Assembly: GCA_903882875.1 (NCBI GenBank)
Contig: CAIRYQ010000022.1
Span: forward strand, 1-50,711
Source of the DNA: an uncultured Spartobacteria bacterium
GTDB lineage: Bacteria; Verrucomicrobiota; Verrucomicrobiia; Chthoniobacterales; Chthoniobacteraceae
Length of the DNA: 50,711 nucleotides
Direction: 5' to 3'
Shown: one piece after another, positions 26,243 to 34,461 of the stretch
Layout: each line of letters starts with the position of its first letter
Numbering within the stretch: position 1 is the stretch's first letter
Position numbers and translations under genes: made by a program
The notes under the pieces: generated by a model
The model's database searches: none
What the model saw: only the letters and a program-made list of their open reading frames with translations
What the model was told of the DNA's origin: nothing

Positions 26243-29200
26243 TTAGTGCAGGGCGAGTTCGGTTTCGGATGCCTCCGCGAGTTCGGGATCCTGAGTCGGA
26301 GGTTTCGTGTTCCGGTGGAAAATGGCGAACACCACCGGCACGAAGAACAGCGTCGCAAGTGTCGCGAGCAGCAGCCCGCCGATCACCGCGCGGCCGACCG
26401 GCGCATTTTGCTCCGCGCCTTCGCCGAGGCCGAGGCTCATCGGCAGCATGCCGATGATCATCGCGAGCGCCGTCATCACCACTGCGCGAAGACGCGTGGT
26501 GCCGGCATTGATCGCCGCCGAGAGCGCGTCCACGCCCTCGTTCATGTTCGTGCGCGCAAAACTGACAACGAGCACCGAGTTTGCGGTGGCCACGCCGAGG
26601 CTCATGATCATGCCCATCAGCGCGGGCACGCTCAGCGTCGTCTGCGTCACCCAAAGCCCCCATACCACGCCAGCGAGCGCACCCGGCAGCGCGCTGATGA
26701 TGATGAGCGGGTCGAGCAGGCTTTGGAAATTCACCACGAGCAGCAGATACACGAGCACGATGGCGACGACGAGTCCGACAGCGAGGCCCGTGTAGCTGCT
26801 GTTCATGGTCTCCGCCTGGCCTCGCACGACAATGTAGCTGCCGCGCGGCAAATCCTTTTTCGCCTCCTCAATGAGCGGCTTGATGTCGGCGACAACGCCA
26901 CCGAGATCGCGCCCGCTCACGCCGCCGAAAATATCAATGACCGGCATCACGTCGTAGTGCGAAATCACCGGTGAATCCTGCCCGCGCTCGATTGTCGCGA
27001 GGTTCGTGAGGATTTGCCCGTCGCCTTCGCCTGCACGCCCGCCGCTGATCGGAATCGTCTCCAGTGCGCCGATGGAATCCATCACATGCTCCGGCGCGCG
27101 GACGTTGATGGTGTATTGGATGCCGAGCTTTGGATTCAGCCAGTACACCGGCTGCACCTGCCCGCTGCCGCTCAGGCTGAGCAGCACGGAATTCGTCACG
27201 TCGCGCTCGCTCAGGCCGATCTCGCTGGATTTGTCGCGATCCACATTCACCGTCAGCTTCGGCTGATCGGCGGGCTGCTGCACGCGGATGTCCACCGCGC
27301 CGTTCACAGAGCGGATTTTTTCCGCGAGCCGCGCGGCGACGAGACGGTTGGCATCCTGATCGCGCCCGTAGATCTGCACGTCAAACGGCGCGGGCAGGCC
27401 GAGATTGAGCGTCTGGCTCACAATGTCCGCCGGCAAAAAATAAAAGATCGTGCTCGGGAATTCGCGGTTGAGTCGCGCGCGGAGCAGGCGCACGTATTCG
27501 TCCGTCGGGCGGTGCTTCTCCGCGAGCGAGACAAGGATGTCCGCGTCGCCCGTGCCGATGACGCCGCTGTTGCTGTAGCTCAGCGCGATGCCGGAAAAAG
27601 GAATGCCGATGTTGTCGAGGACGCCACCGACTTCCTCCTTTGGAATGACCTCGCGCATCACCTGCTCGACACGCTCGACGAGCCGCGCCGTCTCCTCGAT
27701 GCGCGAGCCGCTGCGCGCGCGCAGGTGCAGGCGGAACTGGCCCCCGTCCACCTTCGGGAAAAAGTCCTGCCCGAGCTGCGGCACGAGCGCGAACGAGGCG
27801 ATGCAGCACGCGAGGAAAATGATCGCAAAGGTCCCGCGCTTTTCCATCACCGCGCCGAGCATCGCGCGGTAGCCCTTGCGGAACGCGGAGAAGCCGCGCT
27901 CGAACACGCGCTGAATGTGGACGAACGGCGCGCTCCATCCGGTCGCCCGCACCTCGTCCGCGGCGTCCTCGGCCTCGTGGCTGTGGTACGGCGAATTGCG
28001 GTAGAACCACATCACGAGCGTCGGGATGAGCGTGCGCGAAAGGATATAGCTCGCGAGCATCGCAAAAACCACCGCCTCGGCGAGCGGCACAAAAAGAAAG
28101 CGCGCAACGCCGGTGAGAAAAAACATCGGCACAAAGACGATGCAGATGCAGAGCGTGCTCACAAATGCCGGCAGCGCGATTTCCTGCGCGCCGGCGAGAA
28201 TCGCGGTGATGAGCGGCTTCCCCATCGCCATCTGCCGGTGGACGTTTTCGATCTCTACCGTCGCGTCGTCCACGAGAATGCCGACTGCAAGCGAGAGGCC
28301 GCCGAGCGTCATGAGGTTGATCGTCTCGCCGAGCGCGCTGAGCACGGCCAGCGATGCAATCACGCTCAACGGGATCGAGATCGCGATGATCACCGTGCTG
28401 CGCCACGAGCCGATGAACAGCAGGATCATGATCGCCGTCAGCGCCGCCGCGATCACGCCTTCCTTCGCCACGCCGTCAATCGCAGCGCGGACGAACAGCG
28501 ACTGATCCGCAAATTCCTTGATGTCGAGATCCGCCGTCACCGTCTTCTGCACCTGCGGCATCTGCGTCTTGATTTTCCGCACCACGTCGAGCGTCGAGGC
28601 AAAGCCGCTCTTCATGATCGTGATCAGCGCGCCGCGCTGGCCGTCCATGCGGACGATGTTCGTCTGCGGATTGAAGCCGTCGCGCACCTGAGCCACGTCG
28701 CGCAGGTAAAGGATCGCGCCATTCACGACTTTGATCGGCATGTTGTTCAGGTCGTCTAGCACGCGCGGGCTGCCGTTGGTCTCGATGTTGTATTCCGTGT
28801 CGCCGATTTTCGCCGTGCCTGCGGGAAGGATGAGGCTCTGCACATTCACCGCGTCCACGATGTCCTGCGCGCGGAGGTTCTTCGCCTTCAGCGCCGTGAG
28901 GTCGAGGTCCACTACGACCGTGCGCATCCGCCCGCCGTACGGCCACGGGATTTGCGCGCCGGGGACGTTCACGAGGCCGATGCGGATCTGGTTCAGCGTG
29001 ATGTCTGCGACTTCCTGCTCGCTCAGCTTTTTGCTCGAAATGCTGTATTGGAGAATGGGAACCGTGGACGCGTTGTAGCGGATGATGAGCGGCGGCTGCT
29101 GCCCCGGCGGCATCTGCCGGAGAATCGTCTGCGCGACCGCCGTGATCTGCGCGACACCGCCGTCCACATTCGCGCCGGGCTGGAGGAACACCTTGATGAT

Positions 29201-29470
29201 GCCCACGCCGTTGTAGCTGTTCGACTCGACGTGCTCGATGTCGTTCACCGTCGCCGAAAGCGACCGCTCGTGATTGTAGAGGATGCGCTGCTCGATCTCG
29301 CGCGGGTTCAGCCCCGCGTACTGCCAGATGACCGAAACGACCGGGATATTGATCGAGGGAAAAATATCCACCGGCGTGCGCAGCAAAATATACGGCAGCA
29401 TGAGCAGCAGCACGAGCGCCATGACGACGAACGTGTACGGCCTGCGCAGTGCTAATCGGACGATCCACAT
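26243..29470 (-). CDS. RND efflux transporter permease
   Basis: A 1075-residue inner-membrane pump of the hydrophobe/amphiphile efflux (AcrB/MdtB-like) family. The start at 29470 gives MWIVRLALRRPYTFVVMALV, the standard N-terminus; upstream in-frame sequence contains repeats and is not coding. Landmarks are VDIFPSINIPVV, DIEHVESNSYNGVGIIKVFL, the proton-relay helix GGLSLAVGILVDDATVEIENVHR, SRTLIPTLVMWF, and the second-half VMTALAMIIGMLPM. Length matches the family. It pumps drugs, metals or lipids out using proton-motive force; the substrate is not evident. A dyad and repeated motifs lie upstream at 29508-29570. Confidence 0.95.
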   Translation of the reverse strand: MWIVRLALRRPYTFVVMALVLLLMLPYILLRTPVDIFPSINIPVVSVIWQYAGLNPREIEQRILYNHERSLSATVNDIEHVESNSYNGVGIIKVFLQPGANVDGGVAQITAVAQTILRQMPPGQQPPLIIRYNASTVPILQYSISSKKLSEQEVADITLNQIRIGLVNVPGAQIPWPYGGRMRTVVVDLDLTALKAKNLRAQDIVDAVNVQSLILPAGTAKIGDTEYNIETNGSPRVLDDLNNMPIKVVNGAILYLRDVAQVRDGFNPQTNIVRMDGQRGALITIMKSGFASTLDVVRKIKTQMPQVQKTVTADLDIKEFADQSLFVRAAIDGVAKEGVIAAALTAIMILLFIGSWRSTVIIAISIPLSVIASLAVLSALGETINLMTLGGLSLAVGILVDDATVEIENVHRQMAMGKPLITAILAGAQEIALPAFVSTLCICIVFVPMFFLTGVARFLFVPLAEAVVFAMLASYILSRTLIPTLVMWFYRNSPYHSHEAEDAADEVRATGWSAPFVHIQRVFERGFSAFRKGYRAMLGAVMEKRGTFAIIFLACCIASFALVPQLGQDFFPKVDGGQFRLHLRARSGSRIEETARLVERVEQVMREVIPKEEVGGVLDNIGIPFSGIALSYSNSGVIGTGDADILVSLAEKHRPTDEYVRLLRARLNREFPSTIFYFLPADIVSQTLNLGLPAPFDVQIYGRDQDANRLVAARLAEKIRSVNGAVDIRVQQPADQPKLTVNVDRDKSSEIGLSERDVTNSVLLSLSGSGQVQPVYWLNPKLGIQYTINVRAPEHVMDSIGALETIPISGGRAGEGDGQILTNLATIERGQDSPVISHYDVMPVIDIFGGVSGRDLGGVVADIKPLIEEAKKDLPRGSYIVVRGQAETMNSSYTGLAVGLVVAIVLVYLLLVVNFQSLLDPLIIISALPGALAGVVWGLWVTQTTLSVPALMGMIMSLGVATANSVLVVSFARTNMNEGVDALSAAINAGTTRLRAVVMTALAMIIGMLPMSLGLGEGAEQNAPVGRAVIGGLLLATLATLFFVPVVFAIFHRNTKPPTQDPELAEASETELALH

Positions 29471-29507
29471 GCGCGGAGGCTCACACGCACACCGCGAAAG
29501 GCATTGC

Positions 29508-29570
29508 ACGCCCTTGCTCATGGTGGAGAACGCCCTTGCTCGGCAGGAAACACGGTTTCCAGCCTTGCTC
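29508..29570 (-). promoter_or_regulatory. Candidate operator region of the RND operon
   Basis: Upstream of the pump start, on the minus strand, GAGCAAGGGCGT occurs twice exactly (29519-29508 and 29541-29530) and GAGCAAGG a third time (29570-29563). Between the second and third copies is a perfect dyad, GGAAAC-3-GTTTCC (29546-29560). Such a dyad is the size of a TetR- or MarR-type site. No regulator gene is adjacent. No clear -35/-10 pair was found. Confidence 0.4.
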
Positions 29571-29647
29571 TTGTTCACAATCCGAATTGCAAACGGCGCA
29601 CGCCGACGCCCACCTAGCACTGCAACTGCAATGTCGCGCCTCGCGCG

Positions 29648-30433
29648 TTACACCGCGGGAATCGCACGCTCCAGCAGATCCGCGAGCACCGCCGCCGCGC
29701 GCGCGCCCGTCTCCATCACCTCCGAGTGCGCGAGCGGCGCGGCGTTCAGCCCGGCGGCCCAATTCGTGAGGCATGAAAATCCCACGACCTCCAGTCCGAA
29801 CGCGCGTGCCTGAATTGCTTCGAGGACGGTGCTCATGCCGACTGCATCCGCGCCGAGTTTTTGTAGCATCCGGATCTCTGCGGGCGTCTCGTACTGCGGG
29901 CCGAGCAGCCCGGCGTACACGCCCTCGTGCAGCGTCATGCCGCGTGATTTTGCAGCGGAGGAAAAGTGCGCGCGCAGGTGCTTCGAATACACCTCGCTCA
30001 TGTCGAAAAAATGCGCGCCGCCGAGCAGCGGCGAGGTGCCTGTGAGATTGAGGTGATCGCCGAGCAGCATCCACGAGCCGGGCGGGAACTGCGCATTGCA
30101 CGTCCCCGCCGCGTTCGTGAGCACGAGCCTGCGGATGCCGCGCTCCGCCATCCAGCGCACGTGTGCCGTCACCTCCGCAGCACTGCGTCCCTCGTACAAA
30201 TGCACGCGCCCGCGCGCCGCGACGATCGGTACGCCACCGATTTTTCCGAACACAAATTCACCCGCGTGCCCTGCGACACGCGACTGCGGCAGTCCGGGAA
30301 TCTCCGCGTACGGCACGCGTACCTCGACTTCCATGCGCTCGGAAAATCCACCGAGCCCCGAGCCGAGCACGAGTCCCCATTGCGGATGAAAATTTTGCCA
30401 GGACATCCGGGCAGCGTGCGAAATTCGCGCCAT
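29648..30433 (-). CDS. punA: Purine nucleoside phosphorylase (class I)
   Basis: A 261-residue protein with the trimeric PNP signature set: phosphate loop GSGLGGF, the RxHxYEG segment RVHLYEG, LTNAAGTCN, GDHLNLTG, GPQYETPAEIRMLQ, GADAVGMSTV and SCLTNWAAGL. It phosphorolyses purine nucleosides to base plus (deoxy)ribose-1-phosphate in the cytoplasm, for salvage. The ATG at codon 10 (30406, MSWQNF) is an alternative start. The GMSTV and NWA residues indicate a guanosine/inosine-type enzyme. It is not clearly linked to neighbours; the gap to the RND gene is 177 bases. Confidence 0.95.
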   Translation of the reverse strand: MARISHAARMSWQNFHPQWGLVLGSGLGGFSERMEVEVRVPYAEIPGLPQSRVAGHAGEFVFGKIGGVPIVAARGRVHLYEGRSAAEVTAHVRWMAERGIRRLVLTNAAGTCNAQFPPGSWMLLGDHLNLTGTSPLLGGAHFFDMSEVYSKHLRAHFSSAAKSRGMTLHEGVYAGLLGPQYETPAEIRMLQKLGADAVGMSTVLEAIQARAFGLEVVGFSCLTNWAAGLNAAPLAHSEVMETGARAAAVLADLLERAIPAV

Positions 30434-30493
30434 GCGCGCAATGGCGCAAATGCGCTTCGAGCTTCAACCCGAAGCATTGGGCCGAGGCCGAAC

Positions 30494-32044
30494 CTACTTT
30501 GCCGCGGGCTCCGCGGGCTTCGTCGTCTCGGGCTTGGCCGCGGATTTTGGAGCGTCGGATTTTGGCTCTTCGGGCTTCGGTGCGTCCGCCTTCGGCTTTT
30601 CCGTCTTCGAGACTTCCGCTTTCGGGACCTCAATCTTCGGAGCCTCGGTCTTGGGCGTTTCCTTTTTCGGAGCTTCCGTCTTCGCCACTGCGGGTGCGGC
30701 TGCGACCTGAGCCTCTTTTGAAAAATCCACGCTGCCGAGCACTTCGCGAATCGTCTCGCTCGGGAGCACCTGCGTCTCGATGCGGCCCGAGCGCGCGATG
30801 ACGAGGCCGACGACGTTGCCGTCAAGATCCGTCACCGGGCCGCCGCACTGTGTCGAATTCAGCGGCAGATCCGTCTGCATCGCCGAGGGGAAATCCGTGC
30901 GCCGCTTGCTGATCGTGCTGCCCATGTTGTTCATCCTGTCATTGCTGTTGCGGATCGGGCCCGTCGCGGCACCGCGGTCGCCGAGCGCGATTTCCTTTTC
31001 CATCACGGCTTCGCCGCGCTGGAGCTTCAGCTTCACTTTGTCGCCGGCTTTGCGATCGGAAACCATCTTTGTGAATGTGTAAACCGACTCCGGTTTTTTG
31101 CCGTCGAGTTCGAGGATGCGATCCTCCTTTTGCAGCCCGGAATTCTGCGCCGGGCCTTTCGGCACGACGTCGCGGATCTTCAGCCCCTTGTCGTCGCTCT
31201 CGAGCTGCACGCCAAGAAAGCCGCGGCCCTTCGTCTGCTCATTGCGCACCGCCACGCTCACAACGCCGATGGCCACCGGATCGCGGCCCTCGGGCGCGAC
31301 CGCGGTGATGAACGTTCCAACCTCCAGCGCGCCGCGCCCGGACCATTTCACCGCGGGGATGTCCTTCGCCGTGGCTTTCACGAGCGCGAGATCGTGATCC
31401 GGCCAGGTGCGCACGACTTTCGCCGCGACCCACTGGCCTTTGAACTGGCACTGGAGTTCCGCAGCGCTGCCGACTTCGCTCGCCTTTGTGAGCAGCCAGC
31501 CGTCCGCGCGGATGCCGGTTGCAAACGCGAGCGGGTCCGACGGCTTCTTCGCATCGCGCAGCACGAATGTCGCGGGTGCCGCGCCGAGCGAACCGGGGCG
31601 GTGGCCTTCGAGCAGTTGGTTGAAATGATCCGCCAGCTTTTTTTCCGTCGCCTTGTCAAATCCGGGCGGCCCTCCGAGGCCGAGTCCCTTGAACGCGTCG
31701 GGATTCTTCTCCTTCATCAGCCGCAGCAATTCGGGCAGCTCCGCCTTCTTCAAGTCATCGGCTGGCACGCCCTGTTTTTCGAGCACGCTGCGCAAGAGCG
31801 AGAGCAGCTCCTTCGCATCCATCTTCAACATGCCGCCGTTGTCCTCCGCGCGCTTGCGGAGTTCATTCAGCAAATCCTCCACGCCTTGTCCCGAAGGTTT
31901 CGGCTTCTCCGCGGGCTTGGGAGTTTCCTGCGGCTTCGTCTCGGGTGCCGGCGTCGGATCGGGCTTGGAATCGGGAGCCTTTTTGATCGCTCCGTGGAGC
32001 GAGCCCGTGGCGAGCAGTGCGGCGATGATGAATGTGCGGATCAT
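30494..32044 (-). CDS. HtrA-like pseudo-protease with PDZ domain inside the protease fold
   Basis: A 516-residue secreted protein (signal peptide ~1-19). After a Pro/Lys linker and a helical region (55-150) comes a trypsin-like domain, but the usual His is Ser189 (LLTKASEVG), Asp218 is kept (DHDLALV), and the nucleophile Ser is Cys400 (STQCGGPVTDLDG). A PDZ domain (about 272-355, GFLGVQLESDDKG...) lies between the Asp and the nucleophile position, not after the protease domain as in DegP. The last ~75 residues are Lys/Pro/Glu/Ala repeats of the KTEAPK type. It should be inactive as a serine protease, maybe a scaffold or chaperone. It follows the active homolog by 54 bases. Confidence 0.82.
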   Translation of the reverse strand: MIRTFIIAALLATGSLHGAIKKAPDSKPDPTPAPETKPQETPKPAEKPKPSGQGVEDLLNELRKRAEDNGGMLKMDAKELLSLLRSVLEKQGVPADDLKKAELPELLRLMKEKNPDAFKGLGLGGPPGFDKATEKKLADHFNQLLEGHRPGSLGAAPATFVLRDAKKPSDPLAFATGIRADGWLLTKASEVGSAAELQCQFKGQWVAAKVVRTWPDHDLALVKATAKDIPAVKWSGRGALEVGTFITAVAPEGRDPVAIGVVSVAVRNEQTKGRGFLGVQLESDDKGLKIRDVVPKGPAQNSGLQKEDRILELDGKKPESVYTFTKMVSDRKAGDKVKLKLQRGEAVMEKEIALGDRGAATGPIRNSNDRMNNMGSTISKRRTDFPSAMQTDLPLNSTQCGGPVTDLDGNVVGLVIARSGRIETQVLPSETIREVLGSVDFSKEAQVAAAPAVAKTEAPKKETPKTEAPKIEVPKAEVSKTEKPKADAPKPEEPKSDAPKSAAKPETTKPAEPAAK

Positions 32045-32098
32045 GGTGTGCTGGGATTTCGGAGCGTGTGCGGGAAGGTGGCGGATATCGTGATGTGC

Positions 32099-33112
32099 TT
32101 ACGGTTTTTTCGGCGGTGTCGGCAGCGGCTCCATCCGCTTCAGCATCTCGGCTTCGGAAACGAGGATGACCTCCGTCTTTCGTTCCTCGGTGCCGCGCCG
32201 GTAGGCGAGCGCGAGCTTCTCGCCTGCCTTGCATTTTTTCAGCTTGTCGGCCACGGCCTTGGGTGTCGGCATGTCTTCGCCGCCGAGCTTCAGGATCACG
32301 TCGCCCGCTTTCACGCCAGCGGCGGCGAGCGGGGATCTGGCCTGCACTTCCTTCAGCAGCGCGCTGCCCCCCGCGGGGTCGAACACCGCACCGAGCACCG
32401 CGGGACCGGTCACGCGCTGGCCGGGACGCACGGGCGGTTTGCCCCAAGTTTTTCCTTCGAGCATTTTTTCCCACGAGACTTTCGCCGCGTTCACGGGCGC
32501 GTCGCGATTGTAGCTCAGGCTCTCCGAGATGGACGAGTGGATGCCGATGACCTTGCCATCGAGATCAAACAGCGGGCCGCCCGAGTCGCCGCCGATCAGC
32601 GTGCAATCGCTCACGAGGAAGCCGCCCGCATTTTTCTGGCTGATGCGCCCGATGCGCGCCGGTGGCAGACGCCGGATGTCGAACCCGCCGGGATGCCCGA
32701 GCGCGACGACGATGGTCGTCTGTTCCAACTTGTCCGAGTCGCCCATCTGCGCGACGGGATACTTGCCGGGCTTGATGATTTTCGCGAGGCCCACGTCGCG
32801 CGTGTAGTCTGCGCCGAGCACCTTGCACTTCTCCTGTTTGCCGTCCGGGAAAACCACGATCATCGTGTCGTTGCCGTACGTCACGTGGCCCGCGGTGAGG
32901 ATCAGCCCGTCCTCCGTGACGATCGTCCCCGAGCCCGAGCCCGGCACTTTCTCGCCGACGAGCGCGACGACCGACGGCAGGTTCTTTTGCACGACGGCCT
33001 TCACCTTCGTCTCCATGCTTTTCATCTCCGCCACGGTGAACGCGAACACCGTGTGCGCCGCGAAAAATACGAATGCAAAAATCGGGCGGAGGAAGTGGCG
33101 GGGTGCAGTCAT
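32099..33112 (-). CDS. HtrA/DegP-like serine protease with PDZ domain
   Basis: A 337-residue exported protein; the start at 33112 (MTAPRHF) gives the best signal peptide, with an in-frame ATG 11 codons upstream as alternative. The S1C triad is complete: His76 (LTAGHV), Asp106 (RDVGLA) and Ser177 (GGDSGGP). A PDZ domain follows (SPLAAAGVKAGDVILKLGGED, residues ~245-320). It is a periplasmic quality-control or signalling protease. The gene downstream encodes a degenerate relative with an internal PDZ domain, suggesting a protease/regulator pair, which is inference. Confidence 0.9.
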   Translation of the reverse strand: MTAPRHFLRPIFAFVFFAAHTVFAFTVAEMKSMETKVKAVVQKNLPSVVALVGEKVPGSGSGTIVTEDGLILTAGHVTYGNDTMIVVFPDGKQEKCKVLGADYTRDVGLAKIIKPGKYPVAQMGDSDKLEQTTIVVALGHPGGFDIRRLPPARIGRISQKNAGGFLVSDCTLIGGDSGGPLFDLDGKVIGIHSSISESLSYNRDAPVNAAKVSWEKMLEGKTWGKPPVRPGQRVTGPAVLGAVFDPAGGSALLKEVQARSPLAAAGVKAGDVILKLGGEDMPTPKAVADKLKKCKAGEKLALAYRRGTEERKTEVILVSEAEMLKRMEPLPTPPKKP

Positions 33113-33272
33113 GCGATGGAAGGCTGTGGAGTAAATGCGGAACACGCGCGGAGTTTTGCCTAAATAATCTGCAATCGGTGCGGGCGCAAGTGGACGGGGT
33201 TTGCGTGGACCCCGTGATGTGTCCGTGAAGCGCTAAACTCCGGGCGAGGAGACTGTCCCCGCAGCGCCGCCA

Positions 33273-33300
33273 TTGCGCGCGGCCCCGTCCCTGCTATACA
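33273..33300 (+). promoter_or_regulatory. Possible promoter of the FmdB operon
   Basis: TTGCGC (33273-33278) and TATACA (33295-33300) are separated by 16 bases, 36 bases before the fmdB-like start. The -10 matches 4 of 6 and the -35 only 3 of 6 consensus bases, so support is modest. Confidence 0.35.
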
Positions 33301-33336
33301 CGTCTGCCTTTCCAAGCAGAAAACAACAGCCGACGA

Positions 33337-33669
33337 ATGCCGACCTACGAATACGAATGCGAGAAGTGCGAGGGTGCCTTTGAGTGCGTGCAGTCCATGA
33401 AGGACGACGCGTTCAAGACATGCCCGAAGGAATTGTGCAGGATGAAAAAATGGGGCAAGGGCAAGGTGCGCCGGCTTATGGGCACTGGTGCGGGGCTCAT
33501 TTTCAAAGGCTCGGGTTTTTACATCACGGACTACCGTTCCGAGGGCTACAAGGCCGCGGCCAAGAGCGATTCCGCGGCGGCGAAACCGGCCGAAAGCAAG
33601 CCCGCCGAAAGCAAGCCTGCGGAGAGCAAGCCCGCCGCGCCGCCGAAGGCTCCCGCGAAGAAAGACTGA
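33337..33669 (+). CDS. FmdB-family zinc-ribbon protein
   Basis: A 110-residue protein starting MPTYEYECEKCEGAFE, the hallmark of the FmdB/CxxC_CxxC_SSSS regulatory protein family, with a second Cys pair in CPKELC and the conserved GTGAGLIFKGSGFYITDYRS. The zinc ribbon fills about 60 residues. The C-terminal tail is a low-complexity run with three KPAES repeats ending in Ala/Pro/Lys, longer than in many homologs. The family is linked to amidase/formamidase regulation in name only; the molecular role is unknown. The zinc-ribbon membrane gene follows after 27 bases. Confidence 0.9.
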   Translation: MPTYEYECEKCEGAFECVQSMKDDAFKTCPKELCRMKKWGKGKVRRLMGTGAGLIFKGSGFYITDYRSEGYKAAAKSDSAAAKPAESKPAESKPAESKPAAPPKAPAKKD

Positions 33670-33696
33670 TCCCGAGTTTCACCAGCCCCGACGAAC

Positions 33697-34461
33697 ATGG
33701 CCCAACCAGATTCCCGCAAGCTCACCTGCACCGCGTGCAAGTACGAGAACGAAATCGAGCGCGTCTATTGCCACAACTGCGGCGAGAAGCTGGACCGTTC
33801 CCTCCTGCCCGTGGCCGACATGACGAAACCCTCCGAGGAAAAGGCGAAGACTGCGCGGCAGGTGAAGAAGCTGATGGACCCGAACCGGCTCAACTGGTGG
33901 ATGAACCTGAAGACTTTCCTGCTCGTCGAGTTTCTCGCCGTGCTCGTCGCCGCGGGATATCTCATCGTGCAGGCGCCTGCCTGGGTGTTGCCCATCGAAA
34001 AGGACAAGCTCCCCGAAACCGAAGTCGGCGACGTGTGGGGTGAGATGCTCCGGCAGAAGGCGGTGGTGTCCGTGACTTTCAAGGAATTCGACGTGAACTA
34101 CTATCTCAACAAGTACGTGAAAGGCGGCAACGGCTCGACGGTGAAACTCGACCGCGCCTTCGCACATTTCGAAAAGGACACCGTCATTCTCGCCACGCAG
34201 CGGAGCGTACTGGGCCTCTCGATTTGCAACACCGCGGCTTTCAAGCCCGAGCACGAGGGCGTGAAGTGGAAGGCAGATGTCCGCCGGTTCGCCATCGGGC
34301 GGCTCACCGTCCCGTCCACGCTCGCGAAGCTCATCGGGCTTGATTCGTCGGTGCTCGGTGCGTTCACGCGGGTTTTTGACAAGGACATCCAGCGGCTGGA
34401 CCGGCTGGAAAAAATCGAATCCGCCGAAGGCTCGATCACCTTCACCGCCCGGCAGCAATGA
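33697..34461 (+). CDS. Zinc-ribbon membrane protein
   Basis: A 254-residue protein. An N-terminal zinc ribbon (CTACKYENEIERVYCHNCGEKL, Cys pairs at about residues 11/14 and 25/28) is followed by a basic linker and one transmembrane helix (about residues 70-90, LKTFLLVEFLAVLVAAGYLIV). The rest should be periplasmic, with VSVTFKEFDVNYYLN and a C-terminal beta region. I do not recognise the periplasmic part. Its stop codon overlaps the start of the next gene (ATGA), implying translational coupling and a shared process. Confidence 0.7.
   Translation: MAQPDSRKLTCTACKYENEIERVYCHNCGEKLDRSLLPVADMTKPSEEKAKTARQVKKLMDPNRLNWWMNLKTFLLVEFLAVLVAAGYLIVQAPAWVLPIEKDKLPETEVGDVWGEMLRQKAVVSVTFKEFDVNYYLNKYVKGGNGSTVKLDRAFAHFEKDTVILATQRSVLGLSICNTAAFKPEHEGVKWKADVRRFAIGRLTVPSTLAKLIGLDSSVLGAFTRVFDKDIQRLDRLEKIESAEGSITFTARQQ

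Noticed and set aside
24293-26974. Long open frame of 893 codons on the plus strand
   Set aside because: Antisense to the kinase-like gene and the RND adaptor and pump genes; His/Arg-rich nonsense composition.
31130-33163. Long open frame of 677 codons on the plus strand
   Set aside because: Antisense to the two HtrA-like genes, which have clear signal peptides and motifs. No motif in the plus-strand product.
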